NCBI GenBank assembly: GCA_903953895.1
Contig: CAJBLH010000182.1
Span: 20,497-84,496 of the forward strand
Reading direction: 5' to 3'
DNA length: 64,000 bases
From: an uncultured Desulfobacteraceae bacterium
GTDB taxonomy: Bacteria; Desulfobacterota; Desulfobacteria; Desulfobacterales; Desulfatirhabdiaceae
Shown: positions 55,944 through 63,804 of the stretch, piece after piece
How positions within the stretch are numbered: position 1 is the first letter of the stretch
Layout: every line of letters starts with the position of its first letter
Program-made: the position numbers and the translations under genes
Notes under the pieces: generated by a model
The model's input: the letters and a program-made list of their open reading frames with translations, nothing else
Told to the model about the DNA's origin: nothing
Databases searched by the model: none

Positions 55944-56225
55944 ATGAGCAACGCACACAAACGGTACAATCCTGAATTCATGGCAAAGGTTGCGCTGGCA
56001 GCCCTTTAGAACGAGGAGACCATTTCTGAGCTGTCCGCCCGATTCGGAGTCCATCCGACCATGATCACCGCCTGGAAGCGCACTTTATTTGACGGTGCCC
56101 CCGAGATATTTGACAAGGGGCTAAAGTCCAAAAAACAAACCGAGGAGCATGTGGACGAACTCTACAAGCAGATCGGTCGGTTAAAGGTAGAACGCGATTT
56201 ATTGTCCAAAAAGCTCAATCTGTAA
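55944..56225 (+). pseudogene. IS3-family orfA (HTH protein) with internal amber codon
   Basis: Reads MSNAHKRYNPEFMAKVALAAL, then TAG, then NEETISELSARFGVHPTM and ITAWKRTLFDGAPEIFDKG, ending with a coiled-coil part (EHVDELYKQIGRLKVERDLL). This is the usual OrfA HTH plus leucine zipper. The TAG makes it inactive unless suppressed. Confidence 0.85.
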
Positions 56226-56245
56226 ACTCGAAACAGCGAAAGCAG

Positions 56246-56932
56246 ATGGTGGATACAAATAAACCCGGCCTGAGCATACCCAGCCAGTGCCGGCTGCTTA
56301 ACATCAAAAGATCCTCCTTTTACTATCGTTCCAAATCCTTTAGAAATAAGGATTTGGAACTTATGCGGCTCATTGATGAGCAGTACCTGAAGACCCCCCA
56401 CCTGGGGATCTCGCTCGATGAGAAGCCATCTACCCCGACCCAGAACCAGCAGGCCGGATCCAAAGCATAAGATCTATCCGTACCTGCTCCGTGGCTTGAC
56501 CATTGACCGGCCGAACCAGGTGTGGACAGCCGATATAACGTATATACCCATGAACCGGGGGTCATGTTTCTGGTGGCAATCACGGCTTGGTACAGCCGCA
56601 AGGTTCTCTCCTGGAGGATATCTAATATCATGGTAGGCAGACTTCTGTGTTGAGGCCCTTGTCGAAGCCATCGGACGCTACGGAGCCCCGGAGATTTTCA
56701 ATACTGACCAGGCTCTCAGTTTACAAGCCAAGCATTTACGGATTTGCTTGAAAAAAACTCAATTTTCATCAGCATGGATGGACGGGGCCGAGTTCAAGAT
56801 AACATTTTTGTAGAGCGGCGGAGGTGGACGCTCAAGTTCCACTACATTTACCTCCACACCTTTGACAGCGGATCTGAACTTCAGAACGGACTCCGTAACT
56901 GGAGAACCAACATGCGCAAAACTCCACATTAA
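56246..56932 (+). pseudogene. IS3-family orfB (integrase-like transposase), broken
   Basis: Fragments in different frames: PSQCRLLNIKRSSFYYRS and LMRLIDEQYLKTPHLG, then GLTIDRPNQVWTADITYIPM (first catalytic Asp), ALVEAIGRYGAPEIFNTDQ (second Asp) and FISMDGRGRVQDNIFVERR (catalytic Glu region). The order is that of an IS3 DDE transposase, but several frameshifts and deletions destroy it. Confidence 0.85.
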
Positions 56933-56994
56933 TAAATAGACCGTGATCATTCTGCAACAATTGTTATTATTGATTGGTTCACAACGGTTTTGAT

Positions 56995-57245
56995 CGCATC
57001 AAATTCATTCGTCATTTTAATTTATGTTTTGTGTTTATGCATACAAATCGAATATAGCTTTTATCGTTTGTGACGCAAATACGCTTTTCATGTGCATAAA
57101 TCACATCTTATCGCATCAAATCTCAGTAAATTGTGACTTCCTGCCGACTTAAATGCATCAAACCGCATCATGCAATAAAAGTTTGTTTCGTTTGTGACAT
57201 AACTATTCTCTTCATGCTCATCGTCATACATCATCGCATCAAATC
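56995..57245. repeat. Degenerate direct repeats upstream of the TerY-type operon
   Basis: CGCATCAAA recurs at 56995, 57112 and 57235 (spacings 117 and 123 bp), and CGTTTGTGAC at 57065 and 57189 (124 bp). The stretches from TTTGTGAC to CGCATCAAATC (57067-57122 and 57191-57245) align along their whole length with substitutions. The 500-bp region 56936-57438 has no ORF that can be supported. The repeats may be old duplications, binding sites, or parts of a regulatory or replication region. A TATAAT box at 57353-57358 lies between them and the operon. Confidence 0.6.
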
Positions 57246-57438
57246 GAATCATATTTTAAACAAAGTATGTTTTGTTTGTTTAACACCATGTCCTCCTGAT
57301 TCAATTTGTGATTAATCATGCATTATGTAAGTATTATTTAAAAGGGGGTGGATATAATCATAATAAATAAATCGATTTCAGATATTTGTTTGTCAATCAT
57401 ATTATTATTCAATAACTGCATATTGAAAGGAGTTTATC

Positions 57439-58275
57439 ATGTACAAAGCCGAAATTAGTCGAAAAAACCCTGCACTATTCGTATTCTTGTTAGACCAGTC
57501 GACGTCGATGGAAGATCCATTCGGAGGATCAAGAAGCGAACAGAGCAAGGCCGCTGGTTTAACTGACATTGTAAACAGCGTTTTTTATGATATGGTCGTG
57601 AAGGCACGAGATGGAGAAACTACCAAGAATTATTACTACATCTCCGTTATCGGATATGGCGATGACGTGTCATCTGGACTTTCAGGGTCTTTATCCGGAA
57701 AACAAATTATTTCCATAGAAGAATTGGCAAACAATACTCTTCGAGTTGAAAAAAGGGAAAAAAAAGAATCTGATGGGACAGGCCAACTCGTTGAGAAGCC
57801 TTACAAAATGCCCATTTGGGTCGATCCAGTAGCCAGCGGAATGACACCAATGCGGGAAGCTTTTCTACAGGCGAAAGAGATCATTGAACCATGGATTTCT
57901 GATCATTCTGAAGGATTTCCACCTATAGTGATCAATGTAACCGACGGCGAGGCAAACGACGGCGATCCCGAGGAAATTGCAGAAGATATTAAGCAACTCA
58001 AAACAAATGATGGAAATGCATTGGTTTTTAATGCACACCTTTCATCATCCAGATCTATCCCAATTCAATTTCCGGATCGCATAGACGGGTTGCCGGATGA
58101 CTTTGCAAAAATGCTTTTTCGGATGTCTAGCAATTTGCCCCAGCCAATGCTTGAAGTTGCAAAGGCAGAAAGTTTCATTGTTGGCGAAGGATCGAGAGGA
58201 TTTGTTTTCAATTCTGATTTTGTAAACCTTGTTCAATTTATAAACATCGGAACTAGACCCGCTAACCGCGGGTAA
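57439..58275 (+). CDS. TerY-like von Willebrand factor A domain protein
   Basis: A 278-residue vWA protein with an intact metal-ion-dependent adhesion site: LLDQSTSMED near residue 19 (DxSxS), a Thr in ASGMTPMREAF and an Asp in INVTDGEANDGDPEEI. It matches the TerY family found in tellurite-resistance-type and related stress or DNA-processing gene clusters. RBS AAAGGAG precedes the ATG. It begins a run of vWA, PP2C phosphatase and kinase, the triad described as TerY-P. A role as the metal-dependent scaffold of a phosphorylation switch is known by analogy; its target here is unknown. Confidence 0.88.
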   Translation: MYKAEISRKNPALFVFLLDQSTSMEDPFGGSRSEQSKAAGLTDIVNSVFYDMVVKARDGETTKNYYYISVIGYGDDVSSGLSGSLSGKQIISIEELANNTLRVEKREKKESDGTGQLVEKPYKMPIWVDPVASGMTPMREAFLQAKEIIEPWISDHSEGFPPIVINVTDGEANDGDPEEIAEDIKQLKTNDGNALVFNAHLSSSRSIPIQFPDRIDGLPDDFAKMLFRMSSNLPQPMLEVAKAESFIVGEGSRGFVFNSDFVNLVQFINIGTRPANRG

Positions 58276-58335
58276 TTTTCAACAGCTTACCATGGCCCCC
58301 GGTTGAGATACTCCGGGGGTTATGTTTCAATCCGG

Positions 58336-59115
58336 ATGGATAAAATGATTTCAATCAAATTTCAGACATTAGCTGTTCAAAAAGACGGTAACACCGTCGA
58401 CGAGTATCAAGACGCATCAACTACAAATACAATCAAATATGACGGAGCATTAGAAATATATGCAGCAGTGGCTGACGGCGCCACAGATTCATATTTCGCC
58501 GGAATATGGGCAAGGATGCTGACACGAGCTTTTTCAAAAGGTGCGATTGAGACCATCGATGACTTACAACGGCAGCTCGGATGTTTGTCCGAACGGTGGC
58601 ATAATGTTGTCACCCGAAAGCCACTGAACTGGTATGACGAAGAAGGGGTTGAAAAAGGAGCATTTGCAACACTATGCGGCGTAAAAATTAGTTTGCATGG
58701 CGATAACGCAAATTCGGGAGTATTCAAAGCAACTGCCATTGGTGATAGTTGCTTGATCCAGGTCAGGAAAGAAAAATTAATCAATATGTTTCCCATCAAT
58801 TGTTCATCAGAATTTGGGAACAATCCATGGTTAATATCGAGCAACTTAAAGTCGAACCAAAGGCTATTGGACCATTATAAATTGTGCCAGGGCGATTGGC
58901 AAAGTGGGGATTGTTTTATAATAATGACAGATGCTATCGCACAGTGGTTTCTGCATGAGTTTGAAAACGAACTGCGCCCGTGGGATGTCCTGTTTCAATT
59001 GTCTATAGCAGTAAATTGTCACCAAGCCTTTATTGACTGGGTGAGTGAAATGCGAAATAGTAAAAAGATGAAAAACGACGATACAACCGTTATTATAATA
59101 AAAATGGGATGCTAA
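58336..59115 (+). CDS. PP2C-family Ser/Thr protein phosphatase
   Basis: A 259-residue PP2C-like phosphatase. The metal-binding Asp residues lie in AAVADGATDSYFAG, TAIGDSCLIQV, IIMTDAIAQWF and the C-terminal KNDDTTVIIIK, the standard order in the family. The track starts at a TTG (58303); ATG 58336 or 58345 is more likely, with no strong Shine-Dalgarno for either. It lies 60 bp after the vWA gene and 4 bp before the kinase gene, so the three are one operon. It would reverse phosphorylation by that kinase. Confidence 0.87.
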   Translation: MDKMISIKFQTLAVQKDGNTVDEYQDASTTNTIKYDGALEIYAAVADGATDSYFAGIWARMLTRAFSKGAIETIDDLQRQLGCLSERWHNVVTRKPLNWYDEEGVEKGAFATLCGVKISLHGDNANSGVFKATAIGDSCLIQVRKEKLINMFPINCSSEFGNNPWLISSNLKSNQRLLDHYKLCQGDWQSGDCFIIMTDAIAQWFLHEFENELRPWDVLFQLSIAVNCHQAFIDWVSEMRNSKKMKNDDTTVIIIKMGC

Positions 59116-59119
59116 TACC

Positions 59120-60448
59120 GTGAATATTACGATGCCGTTGGGAATCTCATATTGTGAAGCAGTTCAAAATCCAGACATCAATCTTAAAGACAGTGAGTTA
59201 AAGACGTGTAATTGCCAAATAGATGACGCTGAAATGCCTGTAGCGTACAGCGGTGGCTTCACGACGACTTTCCGATTTATTAACAGGTCATCATCAAGGG
59301 AATGGGCTGTACGGTGTTTCAGGCGGAATGTGCAGGATCTCGCAATACGATATGATGCAATAGGTAAATTTATTCAATCAGGAACGCACCACTTTCTGGT
59401 CCAAACGAATTACCAGGAAGAGGGCGTATTGATATCAGGACAATGGTATCCGATTATCAAAATGGAATGGATAAAGGGCGAAGCACTTAATAGCTATGTA
59501 AAGAAACATCTTGCAAGTACTGAAAAAATAATTGCTCTTATTGAAAAGTTTATACAGTTGATAAATAAGATGGAGTCGCTCGGAATTGCGCATGGTGATC
59601 TACAGCACGGTAATATAATAGTAAAAAATGACGATTTGTTTCTAATTGATTATGACGGGTTTTTTCTCCCTGGGCTGAGCAACCTATCCTGTAATGAAAT
59701 TGGCCACAGGAATTATCAGCACCCTGAAAGGAATGAAAATCACAACGGCCCATTGCTTGATAGGTTTTCAGCAATCGTAATTTACACTGGGTTATTGGCG
59801 TTGTCAAAATGCCCGCAACTGTGGGAAAAATATGAAGATGGTGAAAATATCCTATTCTTATCATCAGATTATAAAAATATTGAAGCATCACCGCTTTTCT
59901 TGGACTTAATGAAAATTCAGGATTTTTCGCAGATCGTTGATAGGTTCAGGGGAGTATGCAAATTAGGTTTCGATGCGCTACCACGTCTTGATGACTTTAT
60001 TAACGGCAACTTTTCATATCGGGATGTTGTAGCTACAGTACCGCCAGCACAAATTTCTCGCAATCAATATGTTTTGATTGAAGCAAATGATCTTAATACT
60101 CTTCGATCATTTGTCGGAATTCGAGTCGAAATTGTTGGCCAGATTGAAGATATCTACCTGAAAAACCCTAGAAAAATAAAGCAATTACTACCATTCGTTT
60201 TTTTAAACTTTGGTTCGCATCCTGACCAAACATTAACATTGGTTATCTGGGGCAAAGCACTTTATAGTGAATTTGAACTGAATAATATTGATCCAAAAGA
60301 TTACGTAGGCAAATGGGTCAAAGTAAACGGCGTACTGGGCTCATATAGAGGAACACCGCAAATCAGTATCGAAAACAGCCATCAAATACAGATTCTAACT
60401 GACAAATCTCATGCCGATAGGCTTCTACTCAATCGTACAATAATTTGA
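59120..60448 (+). CDS. Protein kinase-like protein with C-terminal OB-fold domain (TerY-P kinase)
   Basis: A 442-residue protein starting with GTG. Residues about 40-300 are a kinase-like fold: EWAVRCFRR (where the usual Lys may be Arg 65), WIKGEALNSYV, catalytic loop AHGDLQHGNIIV (158-168) and metal motif LIDYDGFF (DYD in place of DFG). The last about 110 residues (FVGIRVEIVGQIEDIY, then GKWVKVNGVLGSYRGTPQISIEN) look like a nucleic-acid-binding OB-fold. The combination suggests a kinase that senses or is recruited to nucleic acid. It completes the vWA-PP2C-kinase triad. Substrates are unknown. Confidence 0.85.
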   Translation: MNITMPLGISYCEAVQNPDINLKDSELKTCNCQIDDAEMPVAYSGGFTTTFRFINRSSSREWAVRCFRRNVQDLAIRYDAIGKFIQSGTHHFLVQTNYQEEGVLISGQWYPIIKMEWIKGEALNSYVKKHLASTEKIIALIEKFIQLINKMESLGIAHGDLQHGNIIVKNDDLFLIDYDGFFLPGLSNLSCNEIGHRNYQHPERNENHNGPLLDRFSAIVIYTGLLALSKCPQLWEKYEDGENILFLSSDYKNIEASPLFLDLMKIQDFSQIVDRFRGVCKLGFDALPRLDDFINGNFSYRDVVATVPPAQISRNQYVLIEANDLNTLRSFVGIRVEIVGQIEDIYLKNPRKIKQLLPFVFLNFGSHPDQTLTLVIWGKALYSEFELNNIDPKDYVGKWVKVNGVLGSYRGTPQISIENSHQIQILTDKSHADRLLLNRTII

Positions 60449-60689
60449 CGTTCCAACGGTAAGTTTTTGTAATAACGCCGAGATTCTTGTCTCAGTAAGT
60501 ATCAATGTTCAATATGAAGAAAGGAGGAAAACAATTTCGATCAAAATGGTTTTCCACAGTATCTTGACTCTCTCTGCCGTCGTTTAATGCAATTTTTGAA
60601 ATGCTAAAACGACTGTCTAATGAGAGTTTGGAGCTACTACAGTGGCTTACCAATCACAGTAATATGAATATTAATTAATATAAACAATA

Positions 60690-60764
60690 TGCTATAATAC
60701 TTATACTGTACAATAAATTATTGATTTAGGCGTCCGGGTCAGATAACCCAGGCGCCTTTTTTTT
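60690..60764 (+). ncRNA. Candidate short transcript or attenuated leader between kinase and HTH genes
   Basis: An extended -10 box, TGCTATAAT (60690-60698), is followed about 30 bp later by a strong terminator hairpin with T8 ending at 60764. A transcript starting near 60705 would be only about 60 nt. It could be a small RNA or a leader for the HTH gene 200 bp downstream. The rest of the 515-bp gap (60449-60963) holds nothing I can support. Confidence 0.25.
60729..60764 (+). terminator. Intrinsic terminator
   Basis: GGCGTCCGGGT (60729-60739) and ACCCAGGCGCC (60746-60756) form a stem with one mismatch and one G-U pair around a 6-nt loop, followed by eight T. It ends the TerY-type operon or the short transcript above. 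Confidence 0.85.
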
Positions 60765-60963
60765 ACCAAAATTATGGATATCCTCAGTAAAAGCTCTTTC
60801 ACGCCAACACGCTGAAATGGCTGATTTTTATCCCATCTACCATCCCCTTCAAAACCAATCGCACTAAGTAATAAACCTCAATTGTTTAAAATAATACATT
60901 TTTAGAAAAACCAAAGAAATTTGGTCATCACTTTTGAGCAGTAAATCTCATAGGGAGATCTAC

Positions 60964-61188
60964 GTGAATAACAATCAAAATAAATACTTAAATGAGAAAG
61001 AAGTCAAAGAAATTACTGGAATTGCACTCTCCACGCTTCGCAATCACCGGAGCCTTGGAAAAGGCATTCCCTACTCAAAAATATACCGGTCGATAAAATA
61101 CTCTTTGTCGGATGTCAATGAGTTCATGGAGTCACGCAAAATAAGATTCGATGACGAGTTAAAAAGACGAAAGGAGGGAAAATTATGA
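60964..61188 (+). CDS. Small AlpA/MerR-like helix-turn-helix protein
   Basis: A 74-residue protein. The GTG at 60964 is preferred because AGGGAG lies just upstream; the track start (TTG 60934) is unlikely. The sequence LNEKEVKEITGIALSTLRNHRSLGKGIPYSKIYRSIKYSLSDV has the pattern of excisionase/AlpA-type winged HTH proteins, with a basic C-terminal helix. Such proteins often control integration, excision or early genes of mobile elements, in line with an island setting. It precedes a ParB-like gene. Confidence 0.75.
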   Translation: MNNNQNKYLNEKEVKEITGIALSTLRNHRSLGKGIPYSKIYRSIKYSLSDVNEFMESRKIRFDDELKRRKEGKL

Positions 61189-61198
61189 ATACATAAAA

Positions 61199-61328
61199 GA
61201 TAGTTTTTGGGGGCAATAAGCTGACAGACGAAACCCCAAGAAAAATAATATTTAGCGTTTACTCACCGAAGCAGGGTGGCCACAGTGGTAGCCCTGCATC
61301 ATCACACTGTTATAAAAAGGAAACTATT
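61199..61328 (+). promoter_or_regulatory. Possible structured leader of the ParB-like gene
   Basis: Between the HTH gene and the ParB-like gene are a GGGG/CCCC pair (61209-61241) and a compact hairpin GCAGGG-TGGCCACAGTGGTAG-CCCTGC (61271-61297) that contains an inner CCAC/GTGG pairing. It lies 30 bp before the start codon. It may be a protein-binding operator or an RNA leader. No known riboswitch is recognised. Confidence 0.3.
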
Positions 61329-62693
61329 ATGAACGAAGATTTGAATGAATTAGACTTTGCTCCGGAAGTTTATAACACGGTTAATTCCACGAATATACTT
61401 AGCATAAACGTGAAAGACGTCAGTTTCTCTGAGATTGAGCCATTCACTGAGGTTCCATTCTTTAAAACCCCGTCTATCCTGCCGCATCCCGTTGTAGTCT
61501 ATAAGGACGGGAAGTACCGGGTCATCGATGGTTTCGATAAGATTCAAGCATTGCCGGCAACGCTTGAATCAGTAAAATGTGTTGAATATGTCCTGTTCGA
61601 TAATTCCGACGAGTCAATAGCTATCGAGAAGGCTGCAATTCGCACGAGACCTGCTGGTGGAACGGCATCCTTCGGAGAGCTAATCAGGATCTTGGCCGCA
61701 TTAGTGGCCTTGCTGCTAAATAATTTAACCAGCGTCAAGATTATAATTGGTCATGGCGGATCACGTCAGGGCAAAGACTTTGAAGATGGGGAATTATTGA
61801 CAAAGCTTCTCTCAGAAAGACTTGGGAAAACAGTCAATTCGATCAAAAACATCCTCTTCTACGCAAAATACCTCTCCACAGACGTTCAAGAGGAATTTGC
61901 AATAAATAAGGTAAGCCGGAAATTCTTTGTTGCAACTCAACCGAAAAAGACAAAATTGATTGATTCGTTAAAAGGGAAGAGCGATGAAGAAATCACTATA
62001 GAAGTGAGTAATCAAGTCCTGATTTGGTGGAAAGAATATAATGTTCCGAAAGAAATAACCTCAGCACCACAGACTAACTCGGATCAAGCTCGAGGGATCG
62101 GAGACACCGAAGCAGTAGCGATGCAAAAGAATATTGGTGACGATGCTCCAGCACCAGAAGCAAAACCTTTGGCAGAGAAAGACGAGGCTACAAGTGTGGA
62201 TGGAAATCATAATGGAGTAGCTTCACCACCTGAAGCGGAATCTGCCGCAGAGGAAGAAACGCAAGGAGGCTCAGATTCACCATCCACTGAGACGAAGACT
62301 AAGGAGGAACCGGATGCACATAGATCAGATCCTGATCATATAAAAGAAGGCACTGGCAAAGATATTTCAAACATCAAAGTGCCTTCTGAAGATAGGGACT
62401 CTGAAAATGACGTCAAAACTGAAACTGCTCCTACACCACCAATAAATTTTGACAAGGGAGGCGCTCAGGGTTATTCCAAAGATATCTATGAAAACATCAA
62501 AGAAATTGCTGGTAGCCTGATAGCTGCCAGCGACGAAAAGCAGGCAGATCAAACACTGTATAAAATAATCCAAAGGGCCATGGCCGAACTCACCAGATTA
62601 CTGGAGCAGTTTTCAGAAGCAAATATTGCCCAGTCTGATATTACATTAGCGGAGAAAATGAATGGGGATCTTCCTGCCGGTATGCAGCGGTAG
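61329..62693 (+). CDS. ParB-like protein (ParB/Srx fold with HTH) beside the DpdA-like gene
   Basis: A 454-residue protein. Residues about 15-90 are a ParB/Srx-type N-terminal domain (VKDVSFSEIEPF, PHPVVVYKDGKYRVIDGFDKIQAL). A central part with ELLTKLLSERLGKTVNSIKN (about 155-175) looks like the ParB HTH region. Residues about 240-365 are acidic, Ser/Pro rich and probably disordered. A helical C-terminal segment follows (DIYENIKEIAGSLIAASDEK, LYKIIQRAMAELTRLLEQF). No ParA is nearby. The end overlaps the next gene by 32 bp, so the two are coupled. In 7-deazaguanine DNA modification clusters a ParB-like protein works with DpdA, which fits this pairing. Confidence 0.8.
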   Translation: MNEDLNELDFAPEVYNTVNSTNILSINVKDVSFSEIEPFTEVPFFKTPSILPHPVVVYKDGKYRVIDGFDKIQALPATLESVKCVEYVLFDNSDESIAIEKAAIRTRPAGGTASFGELIRILAALVALLLNNLTSVKIIIGHGGSRQGKDFEDGELLTKLLSERLGKTVNSIKNILFYAKYLSTDVQEEFAINKVSRKFFVATQPKKTKLIDSLKGKSDEEITIEVSNQVLIWWKEYNVPKEITSAPQTNSDQARGIGDTEAVAMQKNIGDDAPAPEAKPLAEKDEATSVDGNHNGVASPPEAESAAEEETQGGSDSPSTETKTKEEPDAHRSDPDHIKEGTGKDISNIKVPSEDRDSENDVKTETAPTPPINFDKGGAQGYSKDIYENIKEIAGSLIAASDEKQADQTLYKIIQRAMAELTRLLEQFSEANIAQSDITLAEKMNGDLPAGMQR

Positions 62694-63804
62694 TAGTTTA
62701 AGTCTGATTCCATCACCGGCGCCACACTCGATTTTAGTGAGTGTGGCGTCCTGTGGAACCACGTCATCGATAAATTCGATTAATACCCTTATCACTGCAT
62801 CTGGGGCTGAAAAAATCTTTCTTGATAATGGAATGTTCACATTTTTCAGGAAGAAGCAAAAAGGCGAACGGGTGATCTTTGACAACTCTCGACCTATCTT
62901 CCCCAAAGGTATTGCCATGAATCTTACGGCTGTTCATGCAGTCAAATGCGCAATGGTTTTAAAGCCGAACGTTTTAATTGTAACTGATTTGCCAGTTCCA
63001 AAACTCCGTAAGGAAGGTAACTACGATATAGGTGATGAGGAACTTAATTTCATGTCTGTCACGTATCATAACTTAATTCGGGCGAAAGAAGTCACACAAC
63101 TGAGGGCAAAATATTGTCCAGAAATAGAACTATATTATACTTTTCAAGGATATAATATCAATCAGTTAAACAGAATTATGAGGGAGTTAAACGGACTTCA
63201 CTTTGAAGGGTTTTGCCTTGCGACGAGAGCACTCAATTGGAATAAGCTGTTGGCATTAATGATTTTGATGAAAGGTTATGGTGTCAAAAAGATTCATATC
63301 CTGGCTGGATCAAATATGCCGGTGATGGCTGTAGGTGCTTTCGTCGCTCGACATTTGTTTGAGGAGGTTTCATACGACTCACACAATTGGCTATATTTCA
63401 GTCTCGTAGGAACGTTCAGATTATTCGGGAGCATGGGGACGGTACGACCTATGAAACAGATTGAATTGTCGAAGAACATTCTTTCTCTCACGTGTGATTG
63501 TCCACATTGCAAAGACAGATCGCTATTTGATATCAGGGAGATGGAGTACGGGCAGGACAAACAGCATTTGCTGGCGCAACACAATTTCTATATCGAAACG
63601 GAAACAGCAAATGCCTATTTCAACCACAGCAAAACGCCTGCAATGCTCACTGATTTTATTTTGTCAAAAAGTCATAGGGTTGAGCTGATACAAGAAATGC
63701 ATGAAGCGCTATCTGCAATTTATGAAATGAAAGATTATTTAAATGATATGAAATTTGTGAATGGTCTTGCCGAATACATCTTCCACAGGTTTAAGGCGAG
63801 GTAA
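62662..63804 (+). CDS. DpdA-like tRNA-guanine transglycosylase family protein
   Basis: A 380-residue protein of the tRNA-guanine transglycosylase superfamily. LDNGMFTF (Asp 55) is in the place of the first active Asp, and SYDSHNW (Asp 239) matches the nucleophile region. The zinc motif CDCPHC (278-283) with His 307 is the CXCXXC-X-H site of the family. Sequence and length are nearer to DpdA, which puts 7-deazaguanine bases into DNA, than to housekeeping Tgt. GGAG lies seven bases before the ATG inside the ParB-like gene. Nucleobase synthesis genes (FolE, QueD, QueE, QueC) are not in the window and could be supplied by the host pathway. The DNA target is inferred. Confidence 0.78.
   Translation: MGIFLPVCSGSSLSLIPSPAPHSILVSVASCGTTSSINSINTLITASGAEKIFLDNGMFTFFRKKQKGERVIFDNSRPIFPKGIAMNLTAVHAVKCAMVLKPNVLIVTDLPVPKLRKEGNYDIGDEELNFMSVTYHNLIRAKEVTQLRAKYCPEIELYYTFQGYNINQLNRIMRELNGLHFEGFCLATRALNWNKLLALMILMKGYGVKKIHILAGSNMPVMAVGAFVARHLFEEVSYDSHNWLYFSLVGTFRLFGSMGTVRPMKQIELSKNILSLTCDCPHCKDRSLFDIREMEYGQDKQHLLAQHNFYIETETANAYFNHSKTPAMLTDFILSKSHRVELIQEMHEALSAIYEMKDYLNDMKFVNGLAEYIFHRFKAR

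Larger units (their letters stand above)
55879..56935 (+). mobile_element. Decayed IS3-family insertion sequence
   Basis: The left end resembles an IS3-family terminal repeat (TGGTCCCCAAAAACTGGACA, 55879-55898). Two orfs follow, orfA with an in-frame stop and orfB with several frame breaks. No clear right inverted repeat is seen near 56935, so the right boundary is approximate. The element separates the polymerase operon from the TerY-type operon and shows that the island has been exposed to transposition for some time. Confidence 0.75.

Noticed and set aside
55944-56225. The TAG in the IS orfA as a recoded codon
   Set aside because: The element also has several frameshifts in orfB, so simple decay explains it.
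60600-60678. Short ORF (25 codons) between the kinase and the HTH gene
   Set aside because: No ribosome binding site at proper distance and no resemblance to a known small protein.
61329-62693. ParB-like protein as a plasmid partition system
   Set aside because: No ParA or parS-like repeats were found nearby and the gene is coupled to a DpdA-like gene instead.
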